Shown here: piece by piece, positions 54,001-64,000 of the stretch
Position numbering within the stretch: the first letter of the stretch is position 1
Layout of the letters: every line of letters begins with the position of its first letter
Position numbers and translations under genes: made by a program
From: Nectonema munidae
Taxonomy: Eukaryota > Nematomorpha > Nectonematoida > Nectonematidae
NCBI GenBank assembly: GCA_030549495.1
Contig: JAUIRK010000049.1
Span: forward strand, 1-64,000
DNA length: 64,000 nt
Direction of reading: 5' to 3'
Notes under the pieces: model-generated
What the model saw: the letters and a program-made list of their open reading frames with translations, nothing else
Databases searched by the model: none
Told to the model about the DNA's origin: nothing

Positions 54001-57000
54001 GCTACATGAAGGCTATGCATACGTGATAGATAAAGTGATTAATGAACGAATTTATTGGAAATGTGAAAAGCGACATTATTGTAACGGCAGAGCAATAACG
54101 CAAGGTGAAACAATTTGCAAAACTACAGAGCATTCACATCAGCAAGAAGGTTCTCATATAGATGTTATAAAAGTTATACATAAGATAAAAATTCGTTCTC
54201 AACATTCTTTCATTAAAAGATGAACATTTCTTTTGTAATTGTAATCCTATATTCAATCCTTTATTCATTTTATCTTTTCGATACATTGTCTTTTCGACAC
54301 TTTTTCATTTCGACACATTGTATTTCGACACTCTCTCTTTCAACATTCTGTCCTAGAACCGCTTGTCTTATAGGGTCTTCCAATACTATATCTAATTTCT
54401 TTACAAACTATCCCTCCCATGATTTTTAATCTAGGGCCTGTTTCGGTTTTCACAGTATATTTTAAGTATGCAATTAATGTTTTCTTTTTTACATCTAACA
54501 GATAACTTTTCATTGAGATACCATTTTTGATATATTGATACAAATAAAAACTGAATAAACATGAAAACCACCATTTTTGAAATATTCTTTTTGCGCTTGT
54601 CTGAGGTGGAAGCGAATAAAGTCATTACATATTATTATTCAACGACTTGACAATTTAAACTTCATTTTTTTATAGAAACAGTAAATATTTTCTATTCGCA
54701 GTTATGTTTTTTGCAATACTTTTGAGGATAATGAAGATCAACTGAAATGTCTATTTTCTTTCTTCGCTTTGATTAGTTTTTTTGACAAGCTCTAGTAAAA
54801 AGTTATCAAAATATATTTCATAATTGCATAATATTTTTATTGAAAGTTTGGAATATTAATTACACCAATAAAATTGGAAGCTTCTTCTAAGGCAGGGGTT
54901 CTCAACCTCTGGTACGCGTACCCCTGGTGCTACGCGAAAGCCTTCCAAGTGGTACGCGAGATGTTTTCCAAAAATTCAAAAAAAGTACTTGTTTTCACAG
55001 AAATTCCCACACAGAGAAATGTAGTGTAATGTGAATTTGGCAAAAGTTCCTTTTTTAGTTCCTCAACTGTAAAACATGTAAATATGTGCATATGCGTATA
55101 ATGCAGCATGTTAACTTAGTAGGTACAGTGTTGTGATTAATTAACTTACCATCTTCGTGATTGTTTATTTTTATCGATTATTATGTAAATTATTATATAT
55201 ATTCAATATATTAAAAAGCAACTTTTAGTTTTATTTCAGATTATTATAGCGTCAAATCAAGATGCCCAAGCGACAGTATAGCGATCAATATATTAATTTT
55301 GGTTCTATGAATTGAAGAATAGGGAAGAATCTGTGCCACGGTATATGGTGTGTATGAAGACATTATCAAATGCAACAATGAAGTTTTTTACAACGCCATC
55401 TCCAAACTAATTATCCAGACTAGAAAGACCGCGATCCTAATTATTTTAAGCGACTTGAGAAAAACGACTAGACAAAGCGAGGAACTAATATCAGCAATCG
55501 GTTGGTATTGTGACAGCCTCCTCTGAAATTGGGCTTTTTGTGACGAAGAAATAAAAGCCTGCAACAACAAATGGTGAAGCATGGCATCGTTGATCAAGCA
55601 GTGTCAAATAAAACGATACAGGTGTATTAAAAAATGTCTACTGATATTAATGAACCAGTCATTATTGAAGTACAGGGCTCAAAATATGGATTTGCAATAC
55701 AATTGGACGAATCAACGGACGTGTCAAACTGCGCACAGCCTCTGGTATATGTGCGTTATGCTACTGAGGATGCAATTCGAAGTGAATTACTCTTGACCAA
55801 TGAAATGACAACTACAACAAAAGGAGATGTGTTCGAGCTCATGATAACTTTTTCAAAGAAAATGGTCTCCAATGGACCAAGCTAGTTGGTTGCACAACTG
55901 ACGGCGCTCCTGTTATGCTTGGGAGAAAATCTGGGTTCTAAGCTCGGGTGTAAGCAGTGTCTCCATCTGTCACTTCTGTTCATTGTTTCATACACCGATT
56001 TGCTCTCTCTGCTAAAGGTCTACCTCCCGATATAAAGACAAGCTTGAAACTGGTGGTTAAGATGGTAAACTACATTATGACATCTGCCCTAAATAGTCGT
56101 CTCTTCAAGGTCATCTGTGAGGATATCCGATCAGAATACACGTCATTGCTTTTCATACGGAAGTGAGGTGGCTGTCTCGAGGGAATACCACTATGCTCCT
56201 TTTTGTGCTGAGAAAGGAGCTGCTTCAGTTTTTCCAAACAAAAGATCACGAAGTTCAGAAGATCCTTGAAGATGAAAACTTCATTCTTTACCTTGCCTAC
56301 CTGTCAGATATTTTTGGAGTAATGTATCATTTCAATTGTTCTCTTCAGGGCGCTGAGAATAACATCATTGTTTTCTTAATCAAATTGACTGCATTTACTC
56401 GAAAGCTCAATTTTGGAATGAGAACAGACCGTTTGGAATGTGTGAGAATGTGGCGTCACTTAGGGAGGGGGGAACCTAGTATTGCATTTGGTCAAGAGAT
56501 CACCAAAGATCTCCTTCTGTTGAAAGATGAAATCAGGCACTACTTCTTCAATGATCGTGATGCACAAACATGCACTTACATTCGGAATCCATTCACTACT
56601 ATTAACACTGGTGATCTCACAGTGGAAACTGGTTAACAAGACGAACTCATCGATTTGCAGTGCGACGAAGGTGAAAATCATAAATTGGCCAACTTCTGGT
56701 TAAATGTAAGTCCCTCCTATCCGTCCCTAGTGAAAAGCAATTCATCAGCTTCTAATATTTCCAAAGACATGGCAATGCGAACAAGAGTTTTCTACCTTTC
56801 TTACAATCAAGTCGAAGACAAGAAATCGTCTTGTAAACCCCAAACACAATTACCGATGTGAACAAAATATCTCCACGGCTTGCAAAACCAGTAGAAGAAA
56901 AGCAACTCCAGCCATCGCATTGACTTTCGGGTGAGTATTTATTGGTCGATAAGTTAAATATTTTGCTTGTTTATCGTTGTGCACATGTGCAAATAAATTA

Positions 57001-60000
57001 AGTTAAGTTTTGTATATTTTTTAATTGCGGATTCGTTTACTTGTATTGCATTCATATGTTATTGTGTCTGTTAACCTTTTAGTATAGTTCTTTTATGGTC
57101 AATAACTAGTCGTTAAAGTTAGGTGGTACGTATACCTACAGCATAAGTCCATAAGTGATACACAGCAACAAAAAGGTTGGGAAACCCTGCTCTAAGGTTT
57201 TAGTTTTTTTTAAATGAAATGTTAAAAAAATGGTTTTGATGCACCGATTTCTAGTCGGGTAATGTAGATTTTATTGGAGTTAAGTGTGCCACTTTTAGTG
57301 TTGAGGTTGGAAACTTGATACAGAATGTAAAACAGGTAAACTACAAGTAGAGTGTATGGAAGATTGTGTCTAATAATTCTGAATAACGCTATACAATTAG
57401 GTATTTTGGAAATATTAATAAAAGAAAATCCTAATGGTAATCGCTTATTCTTTCACAATTGAAGCTATACAAGACAAGAAAACATTCAAAGAAAATATTC
57501 TTAAACAAATTTAAGCAATCATTTTTCATGAAGTAGCTACATCGTTGTGTCCCAAATTTCGAAAAATGAATATGTTAAATGATACGAAAAAACGGAAATA
57601 TATAACTGTGTTCGTAATAAAATTAGTAAAGAGAGTGAAACACAATTCTCAAATGAGGAAAATCATAAAAGTTTGCTCAAAAAGGTAAAGACTGACTGTC
57701 AGTTTGATCAGTGAATATGTGATGAAATAATTGATGAAGAAAAACGGCAGATGAATCAGATGTTTACTTCTAGCAAATTGGTTTCAGAAGATATATCAAT
57801 ATGGTGGAAGTAAAATAAAAGTAGATTTCCAAAACTTTCTAGAAGCTTATTGAATATTCCAGCCTCCGGTGCTTCAAACTAGAGAAATGTCAGCATTGCA
57901 GGTACAACTCTCAACAAAAGATGAGCATGTTTCAATTCAAACAATGTGTGTAGTCTTCTCTTTTTGCATAATAATTTATGCATTCCATTAAATTTGTTCT
58001 TGCAAAGAAAGCTTACTTGAATTTCTAATAAATACTATTTTATTAATTAGTTTTAGTGAATAATAATGGGATAACGTGTGCTCGTTAATCAAAATTCGGA
58101 TTATTGATTTCAATGCCTTTAGTTTGAATACGCACTCTCGCCAATTAGCTTATAACTTCATACAAGAGATGTAAAAGTGAATTTTCAATAAAACCCAGTA
58201 GTCAAAAAAATTGAATCAAAATTAGTGTTAATATCCATTTCTCACCTAACTTTTATGTACAAAATCGCCTCAAATTTGCGTACTTCGACTGCGTTGAAAT
58301 AGTTTGTGTAAACGTTTTTAGTTTCTCCCCTCAAGTTTGATGCTTAGATGATACAGTCCTAAATTTATATAAAGTATTTTGTGCAAGAAAATGAAGTTGC
58401 TTTTCTTTAAGGGACCTAACTTTTCGGTGAAAGAATCACGTACATTAGTCAAAGGCATACATTCGAACTAAAAACTGAAACTTGATCATAGGATTTGAGC
58501 GAAGACGGATACACACGTGTTATTGATGGCGTTGGGATGTTTATACCTCCTCACGAACATACACAGTGTGGCATTTACATAATGTGATTTTGGAATTGAT
58601 TTAAATCTTACGTTTAAGGATTGGATTTCTTCTGTTAACTGCTGCACCCTACCTTTTTCTTTTTCCAAGGTAGCTTCCAATACTTCAACATCTCTTGAAC
58701 TTTTTTCTTGAAAAGCAAATGAATAAAAAGAAAGAACCACAAATAGAAATAAGTTGTTTTAATAGACAGGATAAGATAAAAAGCATGTGTAAAGTATAAT
58801 TTGTAAAACTACTAAGACTCATTTATTTTTATGCTTATTTTATATTTCAATTTTTTCCACGGGTTATGATTAGGGTTAAAAAGCCATATTTATTTTTTGA
58901 ATTTGAACCACGTAGATGCATTCACTAAAGAAAGCATTTGGTTAAAACAGCATATCTTATTATTAATATTAACTTCATTTCTTCCCCTCAATTACACATG
59001 TCATCTATGAAAGCAAACTTTGAGAAACGAAACCACCAAACATTGTACACCCAACAGCTTCAAATATTTTTCGTTTCAAGGATTCTAAAGAAACCGTTAT
59101 CATACTATTTATTCGAACCTTCTCCGCACAAAAGGGGGAAATAGTGAAGATTTTTATTCTTGTAGGAATTTGTATTTTCAGAATCACGAGTAGAAGTATC
59201 TGTACTTGTATTTTTGGAATTCAGAACCAAAGTATTTGTATTTGACTCATAAAAAATATGTATTTGATGCAGTATTGATAACTTGTATATAATGTATACC
59301 ATTTTTACTTTAAGTACGTCTATTTTTAATTCAAGTTCCTCCTTTTTTACTTCAAATTCTTCTTTTTTTTACTTAAAATTTTTTTATATAATACTGTATA
59401 AATTTAAAAGCTGTATACTGCATTTAGAAACTTCTATAAACACTAATATGTGCTCATTTATTCCTTAAGGCAGTAAATTATTATAGTCGTTTTTCATATT
59501 GAAGTTTACACATAATAACCATGCTGCAAAAAATCCACAAATTTGATAATTAAAAAACTGATTGCTACTATCGGCAGATGTAAGTAATCTCAGCATTGCT
59601 TTAGTTCAGGGAACGGCAAACTTTTTTACCCGACGACCCCTTCTTAGAACATTTGTCTTCACATCGACCCACACCCCCACATAAAAATGTTTCATAAAAA
59701 CATTAATCAATGTCCAACAAATAAGAGAAAAAATACAAACCAAAAATGTTTCATATATCATATACTATACTATGTCCTAAGTTATGTTATAAAAGAAAAA
59801 AGAGATCTATTACTACATATAAGGTAAAAAAAGCATATTACAATTTGGTAAGCTTGTCTATCTTATCGACCCCTAAAGATCTGTTATCGATAGCCAGGGG
59901 TCGATATCGACCACTTTGCCGACCCCTGCTTTAGTTGGTAAAGGCTAAGCATAAGATCGCATGAGTATACAAAGTATTTTAAAAAGAAAATTTTGAACAG

Positions 60001-62006
60001 AGATTTGTTTACTCAAAGAATTTTAGAATGAATAAACGTCTTCTATAAAGAATTGTGAATTCACAAGTTCGAGAAACCTTCACATCTATGGATTCCTCAT
60101 CCATTACTACTCCTATTTTTGAGCTTTTTCTTGTCAAGTGATTGATTATAAATTGGAAGCAAAGAAACGCAATGAACGAAAAAAACCTTTTTGAATTTGA
60201 GCAAAAACTTCTTGAAAATTTTTAATTTCAACGCCACTCTCTTCAAGCTGATTCTGGAGCACAATCCTCTCGGCCTGCGAATGGTTAAGGTCGTTTGTTA
60301 GGTCGCTTATTCTTGTGCCGAATGCCTTCATCTCATCTTCACTTTTTTGTCTAAAAAGAAGGGGAATGAAAGAGTTTTTGGAAAATTAAAATCAGCATTT
60401 CTCAATAACTTCACTTAAAAACGTGCAATGCATCTTCTTTTTAATGAAAAGTCAGCTCACACTTTTTGAATTGATTCCTTCATTATTGAATATATTTCAA
60501 AAGATACTTTCACAAGCCTATACCCGCCTTCATCGATAAGTTTTAGGTTCAGATGCTGCAGATTAAAGCATTCAAAATTAAGCTACAACAACAATAATAA
60601 TAATAATGGTTTAGGCGTAGCCATCGTCGATGTACGGAAAAAAGATATGTTGAGATTGCAAAGGATATCAAAAATAAATAGTATTGAGAAAAATAGGACT
60701 TCTTTTAAATGCTTCAAAGAGAGGGTTGATATATGGAGGCATTCAATTCGGAGGTTTGTCTTTAATAAACATTTTAAGACAAAAAAAAGGCGTTGCTTAT
60801 AATTATTGAGAATGGGTAATAAAATTTTCAGAATTATTATAGATGTGAAAAGCTTACAAAAGGTCTTTATGGTGTTGAAGAGTGTTATAATTTTCAAGAT
60901 TCAGAGAATTCAATTGATCATTTAAATTTTGATTTGAATCCTGAAAGTTTTTAATGTCTGTAGAATAGCTATTTTCGATCTAAATAGAATAAAAGTATGA
61001 TGCAATAAAATTAGCATGATCGCGGCATACTTCTAGTAAGTGATTAGTGAGTCTATCGACTTCGCGTTTCAAATTTTCCTTTTTCATTGAAACCTCCTCC
61101 AATTCCTTCTGCCATTCTTCTTCCGCTTTCTAATTCAAAAAAGAGACACAGTGTAAATACGTCATCACAAAGATGAAAATAAATGAACCCTTGGAATGTG
61201 AAGACTTTGAGATTGCGAATCACATTTTGTTTCTCTAAGGCTTTCTACGATGACATTCAAACTAAAAATTTCTTCCTTAAGATTTGTTGAATTTGAATTT
61301 TCTCTCAAAAGTTCTTCATTTTTATTGAAAAGATCAATTTCTAAATCTCTAGCGCGATTCTTCAACTGTTGAATTTCTGCTTCAAACAAATTCTCGTCAT
61401 TACTTCCCTTCTTCAGCTCTTAATTTCATTAAAAGAGGTCGATTAATATTTTGTCTGGCCAATTATATCTTTATTAACAACAATTGGATATTGCAGAATA
61501 TATAGTGACTCTTATTTTCATTATCAGATTTAGATGTACATAAGTTTGTAGAGTTTTCATGGTTAAAAATATTTTTAAATATATATAAAATTTTTTTAAT
61601 TTACTTTGACTTCAAAATAGAAGGAGTGTTCTCTATTTCATCATAAAATTTATTTTTGTTAAAAAAAAACTCTGATATATATAATTTGAGATTTTTTTTC
61701 TCGAAATACTCACTAAAATTAATGACAAATTATGAAAATATGTTTTTATTTTGTGGATGAAAAAATGAAAATACGATTAAAATTTTTACTGTTAGCTTCA
61801 ACTTCAATTAACTTTAGGAAATTATTTAGCTGATTAACAAAATACACAAATTCTTCCACTCCACATGAACTGAGTTTCAAGACTTGTGAACAGCCAAAAA
61901 CTTCAAGCATTCTATTGACTGTAGAGTTTATTTCAGCCATATTTTCTTCAAATGCTTCTACGCAATATCCCAAATTGATATCAGATTCAGGATACAATTT
62001 AGACAA
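51025..62006 (-). CDS. GMAP-210/TRIP11-like golgin, 3' part (coiled coil + GRAB-like C-terminus)
   Basis: Minus-strand exons with canonical AG/GT borders are 62006-61790, 61418-61189, 61129-61031, 60979-60858, 60350-60187, 58706-58612, 52843-52744, 52347-about 52262, 52213-52099, 51291-51214 and 51156-51025. Phases agree at every joint except between 52347-52262 and 52213-52099. The first eight exons encode heptad-like coiled coil (EEEWQKELEEVSMKKENLK, EVLEATLEKEKGRVQQLTEE). The ninth encodes SLIKNLLVSFLCTSDKNQKQ and then VISLMGSVLGFDDED, which resembles the GRAB (Arf1-binding) domain of GMAP-210 and Rud3. The last two (SWSLSSLFSN, then SLVQSFIEFLEKES and a stop) resemble the GMAP-210 tail. 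In the family this protein tethers vesicles at the cis-Golgi, its C-terminus binding Arf1-GTP. The 5' exons, including any lipid-sensing N-terminus, lie beyond the window. Confidence 0.75.
51540..51720 (+). pseudogene. LINE C-terminal fragment in golgin intron
   Basis: Plus-strand reading gives THHLFNCTQANSFVVHAM, matching the H(x)LFxCT segment of Jockey-type LINE C-termini. No RT remains. Confidence 0.4.
53040..53435. mobile_element. hAT MITE (CAGGGGTCGGGAACC ends)
   Basis: The left end is CAGGGGTCGGGAACC and the right end is GGTTCCCGGCCCCTG. An exact 8-bp duplication CTCTAAGT flanks it (53,032-53,039 and 53,436-53,443). GGCTCT-rich subterminal sequence appears on both sides. It is 396 bp, non-coding, hAT-Charlie-like in its ends, and lies in a golgin intron. 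Confidence 0.92.
53740..54366 (+). mobile_element. Mutator-like (FLYWCH-type) element remnant
   Basis: The left arm (GACACAATGTCGAAAGACAG, AGAGTGTCGAATGGAC, AAGTGTCGAACAGACAATG) and the right arm (CATTGTCTTTTCGACAC, CGACACATTGTATTTCGACAC, TTCTGTCC) are inverted repeats of about 75 bp built from TGTCGA motifs. Between them lies a FLYWCH zinc-finger frame. FLYWCH domains with long inverted ends are known from Mutator-like 'Phantom' elements. The catalytic part is absent, so this is a deletion derivative. A 9-bp duplication is not clear. Confidence 0.7.
53984..54223 (+). CDS. FLYWCH zinc-finger fragment of a MULE transposase
   Basis: The 79-residue frame begins GGKKLLHEGYAYVIDKV and continues IYWKCEKRHYCNGRAIT, with C and H ligands in YWKCEKRHYC and EHSH. 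This is the complete FLYWCH pattern (F/L-Y-W-C-H). In these elements the domain binds DNA, probably the inverted ends. The preceding residues EIIKTENG read in another frame, so a one-base shift seems to precede the ATG. No catalytic domain follows. It is probably not functional on its own. Confidence 0.7.
   Translation: MGGKKLLHEGYAYVIDKVINERIYWKCEKRHYCNGRAITQGETICKTTEHSHQQEGSHIDVIKVIHKIKIRSQHSFIKR
54893..57189 (+). mobile_element. hAT element of the Buster/ZBED5 type, broken
   Basis: Ends CAGGGGTTCTCAACCT and, on the other strand, CAGGGTTTCCCAACCT; 8-bp duplications TTCTAAGG (54,885-54,892) and CTCTAAGG (57,190-57,197) differ at one base. The interior is a ZBED5-like transposase starting MPKRQYSDQYINFG at 55,261. 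The element is 2297 bp long and sits in a 5.8-kb intron of the golgin gene. Confidence 0.9.
55261..56860 (+). pseudogene. ZBED5-like hAT transposase, inactivated
   Basis: Recognisable in order: the MPKRQYSDQYI start; a decayed BED finger (C-x-x-C and H motifs near 55,330-55,420); FAIQLDESTDVSNC with the first catalytic aspartate (55,690-55,735); VGCTTDGAPVMLGRKSGF with the second (55,886-55,940); the VSPSVTSVHCFIHRFALSAKGLP motif region near 55,955-56,020; VRWLSRGNTT near 56,163; and ENFILYLAYLSDIF near 56,270. The end decays into other frames, including NFWLNVSPSYPSLVK. The 3' dimerisation domain with the CExxFS and catalytic glutamate region is shortened. Early stops occur within the BED region (for instance directly after FGSMN) and a few frame changes follow. 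Confidence 0.85.
57430..57965 (+). pseudogene. hAT (Ac-type) C-terminal remnant
   Basis: A stretch reading CPKFRKMNMLNDTKKRKYI near 57,550 is followed by ISIWWK-NKSRFPKLSRSLLN near 57,790 and IPASGAS...VSIAGTTLNKR near 57,860-57,920. This is the WWxxNxxxFPxLxxLAxxxLxIPAxSAxSERxFSxAG signature with losses. It is a different hAT lineage from the Buster copy next to it and carries several stops. Confidence 0.65.
57966..58611. other. Golgin intron sequence without recognised feature
   Basis: No exon, RNA or repeat border recognised. Confidence 0.35.
59607..59928. mobile_element. hAT MITE (CAGGGAACGGCAAAC ends)
   Basis: The left end CAGGGAACGGCAAAC and the right end TTTGCCGACCCCTG are inverted with a few changes. 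The exact 8-bp duplication CTTTAGTT lies at 59,599-59,606 and 59,929-59,936. TCGACCC motifs are subterminal on both sides. It is 322 bp and non-coding, in a golgin intron. Confidence 0.92.
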
Positions 62007-62009
62007 CTA

Positions 62010-62470
62010 GAAATAAAATTCAATGACATATTTTTTTGTATAACATATGTGCTAGCGTATAAGAATGCTCCTGATAGACACTTAGTAATTATTAAAATGA
62101 ATTCGTCGAGAGAAAACAACATCCTCATTTTTCGGATTACAAATCTAAACTAGAAGTGTTTGCAAAACTATGTGCCGAGGCACAATAATATGCCAACGAA
62201 CATACTTGAAGTGGCGCGAAAGACATTTCCTTAAATAAACCTAACCTTGATCTTTCCGTAGCAAGGACTTTATCCATAAACACTTTCGCATATTCTCGAC
62301 CAAAGGTATTAGTATAAATAAGATACTATATCTAACATGATTATGCGCATACATTTACTTTTTCCAAAAATAAGTCGATTTTCTATTCTCAATTCATTAA
62401 CTCTATTTTTGGATCTGCTTATTCACTGGTGATAAATATTGAAAATATATTATTGTTATTTATATAACTA
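62010..62470. other. Sequence upstream of first visible golgin exon
   Basis: No further minus-strand exon recognised up to the window end. The 3' splice site TTTTATTTCTAG at 62,007-62,018 shows that more exons lie upstream on the minus strand. Confidence 0.4.
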
Positions 62471-62473
62471 GTA

Positions 62474-62690
62474 CAGTCAGACCTCGAAAATCCGCCCCCC
62501 GTTTTTCCGTCACCCTCGACATCCGTCATCTTTTTTGGAGGACGGAAATTTTCTGTTTCATTTAACTATGAATATCCGTCTGTCGCAACATCCGCCTTCG
62601 TCATTGAGTTTTAGTGACAAACGAACAACTCTAATATAATTTTTTTCTCGATAATCCGTCACTATCTGCAATGGTAATGATAAAACCAAC
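62474..62690 (+). mobile_element. Tigger-like element fragment
   Basis: TA followed by CAGTCAGACCTCGAAAATCC, then repeated ATCCGTC/CCGTCA phrases. This resembles the terminus and subterminal region of a Tigger/pogo element. No second end or transposase is recognised. Confidence 0.45.
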
Positions 62691-62699
62691 TCTACAGAT

Positions 62700-63430
62700 A
62701 ATCAAGTTTGTCTCATCTCTCAAAATCTGTGAACATAGTGCACACAGTTTTTGATTTTTTTGATGATGAGGACAAAAATATCGCATATGCAATATAACTG
62801 CGCATATGTTCTTTTTGATAGAAAAAGCAAACATTTTTTGAGTCATGATTCACCAGTCATACTCTCTTTGACACCTGTCTTGTATTAATCAAAAACTCTT
62901 GAAAGATACTCTTGATATAAATTTCAACATACTCATAATATAAATTCAACTACGGATTTTAAATCTCCTAAAGACGATAACTATTTCAAAAATTTTTCTA
63001 ACTAAAATCACTATTAGATGAAGTCTGAGTTTCTTTTTGGACCAAGCGATTATTAAAACACTCTGATCAACTGAACAATAATTTGATCATTATTCGCATA
63101 TATTTTGACTATCTGAGACACAGATATAGGCGATTTTGATTCATATTTCTTAATTAAATTTTAATTATTATTTTCATGAATAGGTATAGAAATACTTAAA
63201 AAAAGTGATGATAAAAAATTAGACATTATATTTATTTTAAAAAACTGCATAATTAAAGTTTTAGCAAATTATTGCTCAAAAATTTCAGTAAATTACGTTT
63301 TAAATTTATAATTATTTTCTCAGTAAATTGACTAAGTGTCACGTACTTAAACAAAGGCATAAACTTTTTAATAAAATTTAGTGATAAGGTATATAGTACA
63401 ACTAACTATAGGAGAGAGTATTGAAAAAAA
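62700..63430. other. AT-rich stretch without recognised gene
   Basis: No supported feature. Confidence 0.35.
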
Positions 63431-63439
63431 GGTTCCTGG

Positions 63440-64000
63440 TCAAAACGGCCAAAAACCAAAACGGCCAAAACCAAAACGGCCAAAAACCAAAACGGCCAAA
63501 ACCAAAACGGCCAAAAACAAAAACGGCCAAAACCAAAACGGCCAAAAACCAAAACGGCAAAAAACCAATTTAAAAAATTGCTACTTTGATTTTTTTAAAA
63601 GCTTTGATTTTGAGCACTTGTATTTTTCTAATTTTTATCAAATTTTTTATTTTGAGATACAGACTTAAATGCTTCATATCAAATTGAAAAAACGCCAAAT
63701 ATTTTAAGACGTCCAGAGTTATGTGTTTGAATTTAACAGTCACTAAATGTTAGCATTTGACGGAAATGTTAAGGTGTTTGGGTTGGGGCTCGTATAAACA
63801 CCAGATTTGAGTGAATTTGATAAAAAAAAAATGACATTTTACTAAAATTGGATCAGGAAATTTAATTGAAATTTATCCTTATTTGCCCGAAATCAAACTA
63901 TTTGACTGGATTCAACTTTTTGTAAATTTTTGATTTTTGGCCTTTTTGGTTTTGACCATTTTGGTTTTTGGCCGTTTTGGTTTTGGCCGTTTGGTTTTTG
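63440..64000. repeat. Foldback structure of AAAACGGCC tandem repeats
   Basis: The left arm (63,440-63,567) is a tandem array of 15-16-bp units AAAACGGCCAAAA(A)CC, about eight copies. The right arm (63,931 to beyond the window) carries the reverse complement (GGTTTTTGGCCGTTTTGG units). The arms enclose about 360 bp of AT-rich sequence. Short tandem repeats forming long inverted ends are the mark of foldback-type elements. The open frame across the left arm (repeating KPKRP) is a by-product of the repeat. Confidence 0.75.

Noticed and set aside
60521-60580. Possible extra exon (LNFECFNLQHLNLKLIDEGG) on the minus strand with AG and GT borders
   Set aside because: Its phase does not fit the exon before it, and the exons on either side (60979-60858 and 60350-60187) join perfectly without it.
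51025-62006. NDC80 (kinetochore) identity for the coiled-coil gene
   Set aside because: Exons near 60.9-61.4 kb recall the NDC80 coiled coil (NSYSTDIKNF, KNRARDLE), but the order does not extend, no CH domain is seen, and the GRAB-like C-terminal exons fit a GMAP-210-type golgin instead.
63381-63668. Basic repeat protein (KPKRPKTKT)
   Set aside because: It is a direct translation of the AAAACGGCC tandem repeat; the opposite arm of the foldback shows that the DNA repeat is primary.

Overview
This is a 64 kb piece of an AT-rich invertebrate animal genome. It has spliced genes with GT/AG introns, AATAAA poly(A) signals, Ty3/gypsy LTR elements, hAT, Tigger/pogo, piggyBac-like and Mutator-like DNA elements, LINE remnants and a tRNA-derived SINE. 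There is no operon, CRISPR, rRNA or convincing tRNA gene. An arthropod is my best guess (a crustacean with a repeat-rich genome would fit), with low confidence.

Layout. 1-7991 is a tandem array of two nearly identical Ty3/gypsy elements that share LTRs (LTR-body-LTR-body-LTR). Each body has one long gag-pol frame. The third LTR is joined to an older, broken gypsy relative (7992 to about 10.87 kb). 10.9-34.4 kb holds no host gene that I recognise. It carries decayed hAT copies, LINE fragments, two SINE copies, piggyBac-like palindromic MITEs, a GC-rich inverted-repeat cluster at 26.36-27.97 kb, and TTAG/CTAA-rich simple repeats.

34,468-41,133 (+) is the 3' part of an unidentified spliced host gene encoding a polar, probably disordered protein with a KEN-like motif. 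It may include a 12-nt microexon. 42,970-48,034 is a Tigger/pogo element whose transposase start is split by a 2.8 kb hAT-like element carrying an intact 749-residue frame. 48.7-49.1 kb is a minisatellite.

51,025-62,006 (-) is the 3' part of a multi-exon golgin gene. Its coiled-coil exons end in a GRAB-like domain and a C-terminus resembling GMAP-210/TRIP11. Its introns have collected hAT MITEs with 8-bp target duplications, a Buster-type hAT and a FLYWCH Mutator-like remnant. The window ends in a foldback array of AAAACGGCC repeats.

The observations I consider most worth a second look are: four TTAA-flanked palindromic elements that share a core but have copy-specific arms that still pair within each copy; a 13-nt complementarity between the gypsy LTR and the site just downstream of it, which suggests Tf1-like self-priming; and the apparent progressive loss of C residues across successive copies of the 26-28 kb repeat, which may be an assembly artefact.
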